Shown in pieces: positions 44,900-56,660 of a DNA stretch of 64,000 nucleotides (position 1 is its first letter; each line of letters starts with the position of its first letter). The translations under genes and the position numbers were made by a program. Origin of the DNA: Pseudocercospora fijiensis CIRAD86 (taxonomy: Eukaryota; Ascomycota; Dothideomycetes; Mycosphaerellales; Mycosphaerellaceae); assembly GCF_000340215.1 (NCBI RefSeq), contig NW_006921557.1:1-64000 (forward strand), written 5' to 3'. The notes beneath the pieces were generated by a model. It saw nothing but the letters and a program-made list of their open reading frames with translations. It was not told the DNA's origin and made no database searches.

Positions 44900-46450
44900 A
44901 AAAGAGCGTAGTAGCGTCTCGCTAAAACAGTATAGTAAAAAGAGTGTAGTAGCGTATCGCCTAAGCAGTATAAAGAGGAGAGTATAGTAGCGTGTCGCCG
45001 TAGTAGTATAGTAACGCTAAGCGTCGGATTAGCGACGGCTACGGTTATAAAGGGCCTAGCGCGAGCTAGTCGGCGTAACTTGTAGCGGCTAGGCTAGTAG
45101 CTGTAGCTATAGTACGGCCGTCTTTAGTATCTTGTCGTTAGATAGGGAAGTGTTAATCGTATCGGCTACCGCGGCCGCGTAGTCTAGCTAGTCTTAAGGA
45201 ATGTTAGGGAAATCGGCACCTAGTAGTAGGAGGGTATCGGCATCGCGTATACTACCGTATAGCTTAAAGTATTCGGCTATCTAAGCGTCTAACTTAGTAA
45301 TTTCGTCCTCGGTAGCGTTGCCTTATACGCCTCCTAATAACTTAAAGACGTCTTCGTCGATAGGATACGGTAGTAGAACAACCTACTACGAGCCTAGTAG
45401 GTCTAACGGTACGCGTAGGAAATCGTAGTAAAGATAGGTAAGTATAGGCGTAAGAGAGTCTCTTAGTACCGTAGCAGAAAGGCGGCACTACTAAGCTATT
45501 TAGCGTTCGGTCGCTTCGTAGACCTAAGCCTTCGCTAATATCTACTATAGCTAAAGTACCTCGTTTGTAGCCGACTCGGCTTAGCGTATATAGTAGAGTA
45601 CTTATAAATTTAGCGCGCGAATACTAATCGCCGTAGCATTATACTAGTATTAACTATAGGCGCCTATAGTATTCTTCTAGGGCTACGGAAGCTAGGGTAA
45701 GCGTATCGGAAGTAGAGAGAGCTTATAACGTAGCTACGCGACGGCGGTGCCTACGGAGGATAGTAGAAAGTTAGTAGAGCCCTTAGTAGGCGTAGAGAAC
45801 GGATTAGCTTATAGAGGCATCGTCTTCTATATAGGTAGTACCTAGAATAGGTTAGCCGTAGGCGTAGTAGTGTTTTAAACAGATAGTAATACGCTAGACG
45901 CGAGGAACGGATTTAGGGGAATAGTACCGGTTAACGGGCTAACGGCCGGAGGCTACGGGTTAGGCTAAACTATAAAGTCCGGAGAGATAATCTTGCCGAA
46001 AAGCTACGCGTTAGTAAGATCGGACTCGTCTAGTAAGTATTTTAATAAAGGTACTAAGAAGGCCCCTACCGGATCCTAAGTATAGTCGACGTTATACTAC
46101 TAATAGTTCTCGCTCGTTACTAAATCTATATACTTAAAGATCGTATAGCCCTAGAGGAGTCGCTCCTAAACCTATAGTAGATCGAAGATAGGGACGGTTA
46201 AAGCGCTCTATAGAGGGATAAAGTGCTTTAGAGTCGGTATAACTATAAGGCTAGTAGGGATAGCGCCCTCCTTAAGTGTCTAGATATAAGCGATAAAGGT
46301 AGCTAAGGTATAGCCTAGATTAATCTAAGTTAGCTAGTAGATTAAGTCGAAGTCTACTAGGTACTACTTATCGAGAGCTAAAAGCGGGACGCCCTTATTC
46401 TTCCGGGGAGTCGGCGGAGTCCTCGGAGGATAACTTCTAGGATTTTCTAT
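44900..46450 (-). pseudogene. Decayed - strand frame of about 500 codons, unknown
   Basis: The - strand frame has RIP-type stops only. Clear stretches are LTPILTYLYYDFLRVPLDLLGS (near 45390-45450), YPIDEDVFKLLGG and TLLLLGADFPNIP (near 45190-45230). The N-terminus is Pro/Lys-rich (PPRTPPTPRKNKG, near 46380-46430). It ends close to the possible LTR. It could be a Gag-like structural protein, since it sits beside a pol relic, but no zinc knuckle or family is visible. Confidence 0.5.
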
Positions 46451-46589
46451 AAGTCCTTAGTAGGACTTAAAAAGGCTAGTATTATTAGGGTAGGAACCTC
46501 GAAAGATATAGGTACGTACCGTAAGATTAGTAGTATAGTACGCCCGGTATAAAATACGTATATCCGGTAACTACTATATAAAATATAGT

Positions 46590-49500
46590 AGGATCTAAAA
46601 GGAAGCATAGGGAGAATTTAGTAACGAAATACAAGACCTTAGTAACGAAGACCTACCTAAAACCGAAGAGCAGATAGCGGACGAGGACGAGGTCTATTAG
46701 TCGGTAGTAGAGATACGACCGATAGCCGACGCTAACCCTACTAAGGGAGAGAGATAGAAATGCCGGAGATACGCCGAGCCTAGAACGACTAAGGCGTTAT
46801 CCTAAGATAAGAGCGATAACGACTGCCTTAGATTGCGACGCTCTAACGGACCGTCGTAACGATACTACTACCGCGAGTATATCCGATATAAAGGGAAGCG
46901 TACGGTAAGGAGGGATAGTAAAGGAAAAGCGGGAGGAGCTACGTAAGTACGACTAGTACCGACGGTTAAGGTCGGTAAAGCTCCGAAATAAGGAACCCGT
47001 AAAGATAATAGGTAAGTAGTCCGGGGCTCGGACACTTAAGAATAGGATAAGGGAGAGGGCCCGGATTGTCGCTATAAAAGCCCTATAGTATATATACGAC
47101 ATATACGAATATAGGAAGTCTACGCTAACTATACTACTATACGCCCGTAACCGTACTACGCGAGTACGCTAGATAGACTAGTAGAGCGACTTCCTATCGA
47201 CACTTTATAGGACTACGCCTTACTAGAGAAATAGATACGGGAAAATAGTACTACCCTAGGCTAATATATTCTAGCCGATTAAAAACTCTACGTTATATAA
47301 GTCCTATAGATATACCGGGCTATAGGAGCGATAGAAGATAGCCCGCTCGGGCCGCCGACAAGCTTAATATAATACCGTATACGTATTAAGGAAGGGACCC
47401 TAATCTATAAAGCGCGCAACCGTATAATAGCCTAGGATAAGGAATAGTAGTATCGAAAATTCGCAACCGAAGGTCTAGAATCCGGTATATTTAAACGTAC
47501 GATTACGGTAAATAGGAGACTCTCGTAATAGGGTATAGATCCGGTCCTCGTTAAGAGACCTAGAAAGAAACTACGGCTAACGTTTAACTACTATTACGTT
47601 TAGGAAGAACCCTCCGGAAACTAAATATAGCTCTCTCGCGACGTATACTTATACCTAGGATACCCGAGTTATACTATATTCTCTTAGTTTAACCTAAAGT
47701 CCGCCTACTAGATAGTCTAAATCTACCTAGAGGATAGATACTACCTCGCGTTTAGCGTACCGGGCATCGGACAGTTACAACCTACTAGGATAGTAATAGG
47801 AGTAAGGTTATCCTCTTTTATAATAAACGAATTAGGGAATATAGCATTCGGGCCGCTTAGAGGCGACCTACCGGAACCTTCTTTCTTATATAACCTAGCG
47901 GGACCGGAGGAGCCGCTAGATATAACCTTCTATATCGACGATATATTCTACGGCTATTTATCCTAAGATAAATAGTAGACATTTATTCGAGACTACCTAC
48001 TCCCGCGATTAAGGTAGGTAGAACTAAGGTTAGTATAGGACAAGGTTAAGATCGGTATCCCGGAGATACTAGCCCTTAGCGAGATTTACTATATAGGCGG
48101 ATAGATTAGCCCTAAGCCCTAGCGCGTATAGAAAATTTTAGACTAGCCGATACCGCAGACCTAGACGGAGGTACGATCCTTTATAGGAAGCGTTCTTATA
48201 TACCGCTAATAGATTAAGAACTACGTAGAGATTGCCCGGCTACTTACGCGCTTATAGAGTAATAAGGCCGAATAGAAGTAGGAGGAAGTAGAAGAACTCG
48301 TATTTATACTACTAAAGAACAAAGCAGCTACGACCGTTATACTTTATAGATAGGACCTATCCCTCTTAATAGAGATATTTATAGACGCGTTAAAGTTCGT
48401 AGCCGGGTGCTTTATACGCTAAAAACAGAAGGGAGGGTACGTCCTACTCCTATACGACTTATTCGTATTCTTATTAACCGAACGGAACTACGATACCTAT
48501 AAGCGGGAGCTTAAGGCGATAGTTACGTTCTACGAGAAATACGGGCATATACTATAAAACAGTCGAGAATCTATTATCTAGACCGACTACTAACTACTTA
48601 CTTTATTCCTAAAGGGAGGAAACTATTCGGACGTATTTTTTAGGTAGCTAGAGCGTATACGACCCTATAGTATTAAGATTAAATACATCGTAGGCAAGAA
48701 GAATACCGCGGCGGATAGCTTATTACGTACGATCTTCCTAGACGACTATAACCTAATAGAGGAAACGAGGGAACTATTAGCCGAGGTAAAACGGTATAAA
48801 AGGGAGGACGGACGAGAGTAGTTTTAAAAAACAGGTAAGGGAGGATACGAAGAGATATTAAGGGAGATAGAAGGGAAGGAAGAAGGAGAAAAGTACGGAC
48901 TAGAAGGGGACTCTAGAAGGGGACAACAACCCTTATAGATAGAGGTAGCGGCAAGAGTAGCCTAAACGTAGGATCTACCTCGTTTAGAGGGTACGAGTAG
49001 TCGAATACGCTACGATACCGAAGGTAGTAACGAAGACCTTACCGATCTATCGGACTATTCGGGCCTAGACTTACCGGAGACTTACTAGAAGACGAGGAAA
49101 GGTAAGTAGCTAGCAAAGGGTACCGGGGCGTACGCTAACTATAAGCGATCCTTCGCTAGACGCCGGCGGGGCTATAATACCTTCCTAGATAGAAAGCCTA
49201 TATACTAAACTTACAACTTAAGGCAATAAGCGACGTAGCGTACCTATAATAGCTATAAGAAAACATACCGCTCCTATAGTAAGAAACCCCGAGGCTAGAT
49301 AATAAACGAGAATAATAAGTACCGATACGCTAGATATATCCTAAATATAATAAAAGCTACCCGTACTTATAGGTCGTACGGCTAAGCGAAGATATAGTAT
49401 AAGTAGTATTACGACGAGGATACGGACTCGTACCTATACGAGTAGTGCGCCTACTAGGCCTAGAAGGTAACTCGGGCGTACGCAATATACGGCGAGATAA

Positions 49501-51027
49501 AGCGGATATAATAGAGGAAGCTAAGGGACGGAAGGTACGAGTACGATAATTACCGTAAACGAGCTACCCGTATATACGATAGTTATAAAGAAGAAAAGAC
49601 AGAATCGGTATAGAAGAGGATAGGAGAGGAAGGAAAGTATTAGTACGGTAGGTACTACTAACGTAGTCGCCTACCCTCTAATAGGGTAGAGGAATAGGTT
49701 ACGAAGACGTATATAAAGTGCTAAAGGACTCTTACTTAGTAAAAGTAGTACGAAGTTAAAGGTAGCGGGTACTAGTATAAGGTATACCGGATAGAATTAC
49801 GCGACGAGGAGCTATAATAGAAAGGGAAAATCCGACGTATCTTTAATCGAAGCGCGAATTACGCGTAGCCTATCGGTACCTAGGGCGCGTATACTACGGA
49901 TTACTAGAGGGCGGGTTGTTAGAAGTTAGGTATATACCGATATTTATACTACCTATCTCTTAACTAGACGCTAGATATAGCGATACGAGAGAGAGACAAA
50001 TTCGAAAAGCTTCCGATATAGGGAGGGGCCTTAACCTACCCTCCTAAGTATAAGGAAAGCTATAATACGGCTAACTACGAATACTTCTATTACCGTATCT
50101 AGCTCTACGACTACTAGAGAATATATCGAGCCTACGATCGCTTAGTTTACGGATACGAGTGCTATAAGATCTAGATAGCCTAGGTAATCGACCGGATCTA
50201 GATACTATCTCTAGCGCTAACTTAATTCCGCTTATAGTTAAAGCGAATAAAGAGGATCGGTAAACCCTAGCTTCTCGTACGTCTATAGGCCTACTATAAA
50301 GAACTCGAAATATTACTCTATACCGAGATTATATCGTTACCGGATATAATAAGTAAGATATACGATAGGAAGGAAATTATTAAGACTATCGTAGGGAGGA
50401 AATTTCTATTATATACTAGTAAGGAGGCCGCCTAGGTAACGACCCTAACCTTCCTCGAAACTAAGGAGTTAGACCCGGTATATCTAGACGAGGACGCGAT
50501 AATCGATCCCTAGTTACTAGACCTATATAAATAAGAGCGACCCGAGTTAGGTTATCTAAGGGAGAACCTATTATTAGTAGACGACTTACGACGTATAGGG
50601 GACCTACCGGAGCCTAGCGATACTTTAAGCCTTATAGACTACTACGTCGAGATAAGACTCGCTATAATAACGCTATCGGGGCGCGATACTTAGATAGTCG
50701 ATTAGGAGGAACTACGGGAGGTATAGTACGGAGATATAACTAGATATCTAAGAGGCTAAAGTCTAGACGATTAGTCTACTACTAAGAGGAATCGAGTAAG
50801 GAAATACGCGGAGAACTTCCGCTAGGAGAATAGAAGGCTTAAGAGGTTATTCGAGGATAGGAGGTATATTCCGTATATTTAGCTCTAGGACGTACCGCAA
50901 ATCCTCTAAACGGTATACGATCGAGGAGGCTATTTTAAGTTAGAAGTAGTTATAAAGAAGCTCCGAGGGCGGGTCTTCTAGCCGATAATAGCGGTAGACC
51001 TCCGATAATATATCCGGAGCTATTATT
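46590..51027 (+). pseudogene. Retroelement pol relic: RT, RNase H, long linker, integrase finger
   Basis: A single frame (phase of 47400) runs with RIP-type stops for more than 1,200 codons; a short acidic frame precedes it (46620-46990). The reverse transcriptase is clear: EGLESGIF, LTFNYYYV, FNLKSAY (family FDLxSAY), and the catalytic FYIDDIFYG (47931-47957). RNase H: EIFIDALKFVAG (near 48375), SLTERNYDTYKRELKAI and LTYFLKGGNYSDVF. IKYIVGKKNTAADSL follows. Then about 2.1 kb of Tyr/Arg/Lys-rich linker precedes an H2C2 integrase finger remnant (GYFKLEVVIKKLRGRVF, family GHF...GRVFWP, near 50930). The catalytic integrase core is missing because the frame stops at the repeat at 51028. Confidence 0.8.
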
Positions 51028-51860
51028 CTACTAGTAAAAATCGGGCTTAGGGCTAGTATAAAAAGTGACTAAATTTAAGTAATTAGTATAGTTCTAGAAG
51101 GGTTATAGGTCCTAAACGACGGCTAGAATAGTCTAGTATTTAATAGGGCCTCGCTACGTCGCCGTCGCTATTATTTGTTTTAGGCTTTCTCGGGCTAGGG
51201 CTACTAAGCGTTATACTAGGGTTGCTAAGCGTTACACTAGGGCTGCTAAGCGTTATACTAGGGCTGCTAAGCGTTACACTTACCTAGAAGTATTTTTAAT
51301 AAATTAATAAAAATACTAGGACGGTTTCTATATATTATACTCGATATATTAGGCGTAGAACTACGACTTAGAAGTAGTATACTAGTCGTAATAAGGGGTA
51401 TAAGGGTCCTACTAATATATAGGGTAGCTAAGCGTTACACTCGGGCTACTAAGCGTTACACTTGCCTAGAAGTATTTTTAATAAATTAATAAAAATACTA
51501 GGCCGACTTCTACGTATTATACTCGATATATTAGGCCTAGAACTACGACTTAGAAGTATTCTACTAGGAATAATGAGGGTTCTAAGTGTAGGGTCTTATA
51601 AAAATTAGGTAGAAATTCAAAGGAATTTTCATTAAATCTCTAAGTAGGTAAATAAATTATATCGAGTACTATAGATTTATTCTAACGGTCTAGCTATCGA
51701 ATAAGTAGTATAAAATAGTAGTACTAATATTTTTAGTCCCAAGTACTAATAAAAATTAGCTAAAAATTCAAGGCAACTAGAATAAAATATCTAAGTAAGT
51801 AAATAAATCGTAGCAAATTTCTACTAACTGTCTACGATATTTTAGCGGCTAAATAGCTAG
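51028..51860 (+). repeat. 0.85-kb dispersed repeat, copy 1
   Basis: It starts CTACTAGTAAAAATCGGGCT and ends GCGGCTAAATAGCTAG. It contains 21-bp tandem units CTAAGCGTTACACTAGGGCT (51197-51283) and, twice, a ~95-bp block GCCTAGAAGTATTTTTAATA...GACTTAGAAGTA. Copies 2 and 3 are at 62612 and 63570. The constant ends show that it is an element or LTR-like unit, and it truncates the pol relic. There is no coding capacity. Confidence 0.85.
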
Positions 51861-52300
51861 ATCCTAGAGCCAAACATTCTAGTATTATAATGTTCGAGTA
51901 TATAGCGCAGGCGCGGCCGTGCGTCCTCTAAATACTAAATAGGGATATTAGAATGTTTGTACTAAAACGTTGGCTTTCTATTAGTAGACCTCGCCTACGG
52001 CCGTAGAATTCGCCTGTAGCCGTTTCTTCTCGTTGCCCCTAAGAGTCGGTTATATACCTACGTATTATTTATATACAACTCCTTTTACGTCGCTCCTACG
52101 TAAAGTTTAGATAATCTACCTTCGCGTCCTAAGTCTCGCTAATCTATCCTAGCGTAAATATAGCTACTAGACAATCTATTCTTTTTATTAGCAGCTTGTT
52201 ACTTTATACTATTACCTTACTGTTATAGCAGATTACTAGCCCCTTTATTGTATATAAGTATAGGTTTCTTCTTTATAAGTATAACGCGCGTCTAATAGAG
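51861..52300. other. Spacer with a short inverted repeat
   Basis: AAACATTCTAGTAT (51873-51886) and ATATTAGAATGTTT (51946-51959) can pair. The rest is decayed sequence and likely promoter or 5' region of the next gene. Confidence 0.45.
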
Positions 52301-54873
52301 ATGTCTCGACCCGACTTAATCTTATTACCCCCGCGTAGTATAAAGATTTCCTCGTAGTATAGAAACCAACCGACGAGAACGTAATAGCTCTTAAAGTCCT
52401 ACGCGGACCTAACGAACCTAGAACTACGAAGGCAGATATACTTAGGCGTATATTCGAACAGATCGGTAATTCTATCGAGAGTAACTCGGTTAGGGCGACT
52501 ATACTCTAGCGGTACGCTCTATAGTATAAGATCTAGGAGACTAGTACTAATCCTTTACTCTATATATCCTAAGCCTTCGTTCGAAGCTTCGACTAGTACG
52601 GCCTAATCTATTACGCCGTCGTCCTCGGAACATCTATAGACGCCTCCCGCCGAGTAAGTAACCGTATTATTAAAGCCGCCTAGGGCGAAGATTAGTTTAC
52701 TTAAGCCTCGGAGCTTGTCCGGCTTCCGTTTAGCGCTCTACTTTTAGTACCTAAACGCATTCTCGCCGATATTGTAGCTACTACTCGGATTAGACTTAGT
52801 CTCGAAGAAGCCTATCGCTTCTAGATATAAGGCAAACGGAAGAGGCTCGCGGAAGCCTAGAATAGTCGCGTTAATAAGAGGAAGAGCGCTTTTTACGATT
52901 TCATTACCGGCAGTAATATTACCGCTATAAGAGACGCTTATAAACCGAAACCTAGTAAGGAACGTACGATATAGGCCTACCTACCTAATATTCCTAAAGA
53001 CTATATCGTTCTCTAAGGCTTTAAGACAGGGCGCAATTTACTAGCGCCGAAAAAACACCTATTACGCGCCTTACGCAAAAAACATCTAAGGAAACCTAGG
53101 GTTAAAGCGGGTAGTAATATACTAGTACTAGATTTATAGCTAGAAGACGATAGCGTAGAACCCGATATACCGGTATTAGACGACGAAGGAGGGAAAGGTA
53201 CCTAGGATAATCCTCTTAATATAGACGGAGATACGGCTTCTAATTTTCTTAATATATACGATAGATTAGAGCTCCGTTTACAATGTCGCCGGCTTAGGCG
53301 TAGAGAAGGGATAGAAGCCTACTATACCTACTACCGCAAATAGTAGATAGACTTTACCTATACTTTACTACCGAATATTAGAGAGCGTCTCGCTATATTA
53401 GGCCGGCTACTGTATATATAAACTTTAATTACTCCGTTCCTACTACGTACCGTCCCTATACCTAATATATATAAATGCTAACTATTTTGCTATATAGCGA
53501 AAGATCTACCCGTTTTCTAGCTAGCAAAGTAGTCTGTATCTTATACCTTTTACTTAATCTTACGACCGCCTCGCTTAGAAGCCCGTAATATATACGTATA
53601 TAGCTCCCTACTATCCCGAGGCGGATTAGCTCGTAGCTATATACTATCTATTCTAACTGCCTACCCGGATTTCTAACTAGTTTACACCTACGCTATACTA
53701 AGTTATATTCTATATAACCTTCGCCTTATTATCTTCCTATATACTATTTATAGTAGATATAGCCTATATAGAGATGCTATTAAGGTTTAGGTTAGACAAT
53801 CCGCGCCTTAACTACTTTAGTCTATAAAGGAGGCGATAGATATATATCCGTTAACGCGCTCTTACGATTAATATATTATTACAATCGAGATTATTAGGGT
53901 TATAAGAACTACTCCTAATACCTAGGGACCTATATACCGGAAAGATACCGTTTCGAGGATTACTTCTATTATCTTCCTTAATATCGTATTATTAAGTACG
54001 TAACTTACCGATACGCCGTACCCCCTTACTATTTTTACGCTTACCTTAGCCGCTAATACCGATATACTATTTCTATTGCTATCTGTCGCCTTCTTATCGA
54101 AGAATTCGAGCCGTTCCCCGATATTACTATAATACCCGACTAGGTAATTTAGCCCTAGCTAACCGACGATTAAGCCCTAGAGTTCTTACTCTACTTCGAT
54201 TGTTTCTAATATACTACCGTCGACGAATAGGGCGAACAATATACGGCTATCTTTTACTCGCGTACCTCGATATAAGAGTATTATAAAACGCGATATAAGT
54301 AGACTAATATCTAGACTCGGGGCGGTAGTAGAAAAGCCCGCCTATAAGAGATATCTAATCGCCTATAGGAGAGCAATATCTATATATAGTAATTCTTCTA
54401 CCCTAAAGCTAGGTACGAACCCGGATAGAATCGCCTATTCTAGGTCTATCGTCGCGCTCGTATAGTACCTATTTCCCCCTTATCGTATAACGACCGGTTT
54501 GCGTCTACCTTAATTAAAGCTTAGGCCGATATCTAGGAGAAACTAGACGAGGATCGAAATATCGTTTATAATAGCTTAGCCTACGTATCTACTCTCTCCC
54601 TCTAGATTTAGCAACTCTTTATCGACCTTTACGTCGTTTTACTTTATAAAGACGAAATATAAGCTACTATCTGCCTCCCTAAAGAAGATAATAAGCCCTA
54701 TACTGTAGAAGTTATCGCTATCGCTCGCCGAGCGTTCTCTTATATAATAAGGCATTATAGCGAAAGTAGCCCCTATTTTAATTTTACTAATTCTTATAAG
54801 TAAGCCTTCGCTAACTTTTATAATATAATATAGAAGTCCGACTATTATAAATATTTTCGCTTTCGGCGCTATA
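52301..54873 (+). pseudogene. Long decayed gene, unknown family, split by chromovirus (5' part)
   Basis: The + strand frame (phase of 52396) has RIP-type stops for about 500 clear codons from 52300 to 53900, fainter beyond. It contains basic segments (GKRKRLAEA near 52830, RALRKKHLRKPR near 53070) and an acidic patch (LEDDSVEPDIPVLDDEG near 53145-53190). Basic CRRLRRREG follows near 53285. The layout suggests a nuclear protein or transposase, but I see no catalytic motif. The CTATA insertion of the chromovirus interrupts this region. Confidence 0.45.
54869..54873. repeat. 5-bp target site duplication of chromovirus, left copy
   Basis: CTATA directly before the 5' LTR, repeated at 61869-61873. 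Five base pairs is usual for Ty3/gypsy insertion. Confidence 0.9.
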
Positions 54874-55181
54874 TATAAGAACCTAAGTAAGTAAAGTCTC
54901 CTATCCTGCCTTAGCAAGCCTATATAACAATTATATAATATTATTACGTATAGTACGATGCAGCCGCGCTAGCGATAAGCTTGCTTAGCGTATATACGTA
55001 ATACTCGATTACTCGTACGGATATACTCGATAGCCGGTACGGTAGATATACTATCCGTACTAGGCCTAGTTAATAGTAGTCGCTCTGCCCTATTCTAAGA
55101 AAGGTACGGTTTAGTTCTACTATCTACTACTAAGATTAGTAGAGGGTATTCTATACGTTGCTATATACCTATTTCCTTATA
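54874..55181 (+). repeat. 5' LTR of chromovirus
   Basis: It begins TATAAGAACCTAAGTAAGTA (TG start changed to TA; the 3' copy still has TG) and ends TTTCCTTATA. Its full length is shared with 61561-61868. Confidence 0.95.
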
Positions 55182-55225
55182 GTTCTAAACCGTCTACCCT
55201 TCGTAGCGGCCTATAGAACCCCGAA
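55182..55225 (+). promoter_or_regulatory. Expected primer-binding region after the 5' LTR
   Basis: GTTCTAAACCGTCTACCCTT directly follows the LTR. I could not match it to a tRNA 3' end; a TGG start may have been lost to RIP. Confidence 0.3.
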
Positions 55226-55249
55226 AGATAAACGTAAGCGATCCGAACG

Positions 55250-56660
55250 CGCCGGGCGCGGGAAACGCGTAGAATAATGCATTAGGAGCGCCTATAGTAT
55301 TAGAAAACAACGCGGCGATATAATAATACGAGGCCGAATATTAGGCGCGCTAGGAAGCGACTTGCCTATAGCTCGAACGATTTCTAGCTAAGTAAGAAGT
55401 GCTTAGGCTAGAAGTATAGGCTTAAGAAGCTAAGCGAGAGAATGCGCGTCTTCGTGCCCTTAGGGACGCGGGCGATGCGCTAGCTCCGAGTAGCGGTACC
55501 GCCGGCGAGGGTTCTACGATAACCCTACTTCTAGGCGACGACGACGATAAGGACGAGGAAGAATTAGCTAACGAGTCGATTTAGAGGCCTAAATCTTAGA
55601 GAGCTAAATCTATCTCGTATCGACTACCTCTTTCCGGAAGTGCGCTAAGCGTAGCTACTATACCTAGTATAAGCTATATAGTCGCTAGTCTTACGGCTAT
55701 TAAGCCTCGCCTAAAGGAACCTAAGCCCTTTAAAGGCGATACGATTAAGGAGTCGAGGCGATTCCTTCGAGAACTTTCTATTACCTTTATACTATCCGGA
55801 GCTACCTATTATACGGACGAGAGTAAGGTGCTTTATAGTATTATATACCTCGTAGGCGATACGTAGGAGCGATAGTACAATAAAAACAGCCTTAAGGACC
55901 TATAGAATTATACCTACTAGGACTTTAAAACCTTCTATCGGGACTACGTCGGGGACCCTATAAACCGTATACTAGACGTAACCCTCGAGTATAAGGCGGC
56001 CCGTTAGCGTAAGAGACAGTTAGTCTAAAGCTTTGCCCTTAAGCTCGTAGTACTCGAAGATTAACTTAGCGACTATAGCGAGGAGTATAGGATCCGCTAT
56101 CTCCTCGTTAAACTCTAGCCGGCGATTCGTAGCGCGATTATTAAATACTATATAGTACTAACGACGCGTTACGAACTCGTAAAGCTTGCAACGCGCATCG
56201 AGACCCCTAATAAGCCGTCTAGTAAACGCAAGGATCGTAACTACGATAAAACCGGAGGTAGTAAAGGTAAGAAGCGTCGATCTAATAGTTAGGCCCGTAA
56301 GTAGTAGTTAAATCGCGACTATAGCGTAGGCGGAAAGTATACGAAGGGCGATAACTCGCAAGGCGGGTATAATATTAGCAAGGTCGAATGTTATAGCTAT
56401 CGCTAGAAAGGCTATTATAAGAACGCGTACCCGAACCGCTATCTCTAGAAAGACGACAACCCTACGGTACGCAAGGTAGCCGCTAACGCTAAAGAGAAGA
56501 AGAACGACTCGAAGGCTAAGGGAAAAGACAAGGCACCTCCTAAGAGCTAGGGATAGGTACGGAATCTTAACTAAGTAGCTTAGTAGTAGTAGTACCTACG
56601 GGACGCGTATACGGAGCAATCGTTACGTAAGAAGGGGAAGTGTCCGTTAAATGCTTATTA
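55250..56660 (+). pseudogene. Chromovirus Gag relic
   Basis: The frame (phase of 55723) has only RIP-type stops. The N-terminal part is acidic/Ala-rich with coiled-coil-like segments (near 55370-55570). The Gag core has KPFKGDTI, RRFLRELSITFIL (near 55725-55790) and DFKTFYRDYVGDP (near 55920). A zinc knuckle lies at 56388-56432: C-Y-x-(C)-x-x-KG-(H)-YKNA-(C)-P, where the second Cys and the His are now Tyr. Pol follows in a different frame, so expression probably used a frameshift or a separate ORF. Confidence 0.85.

Noticed and set aside
54639..54917. 92-codon open - strand frame, the longest in the window
   Set aside because: It runs into the chromovirus 5' LTR and crosses its insertion point, so it cannot be a real gene.
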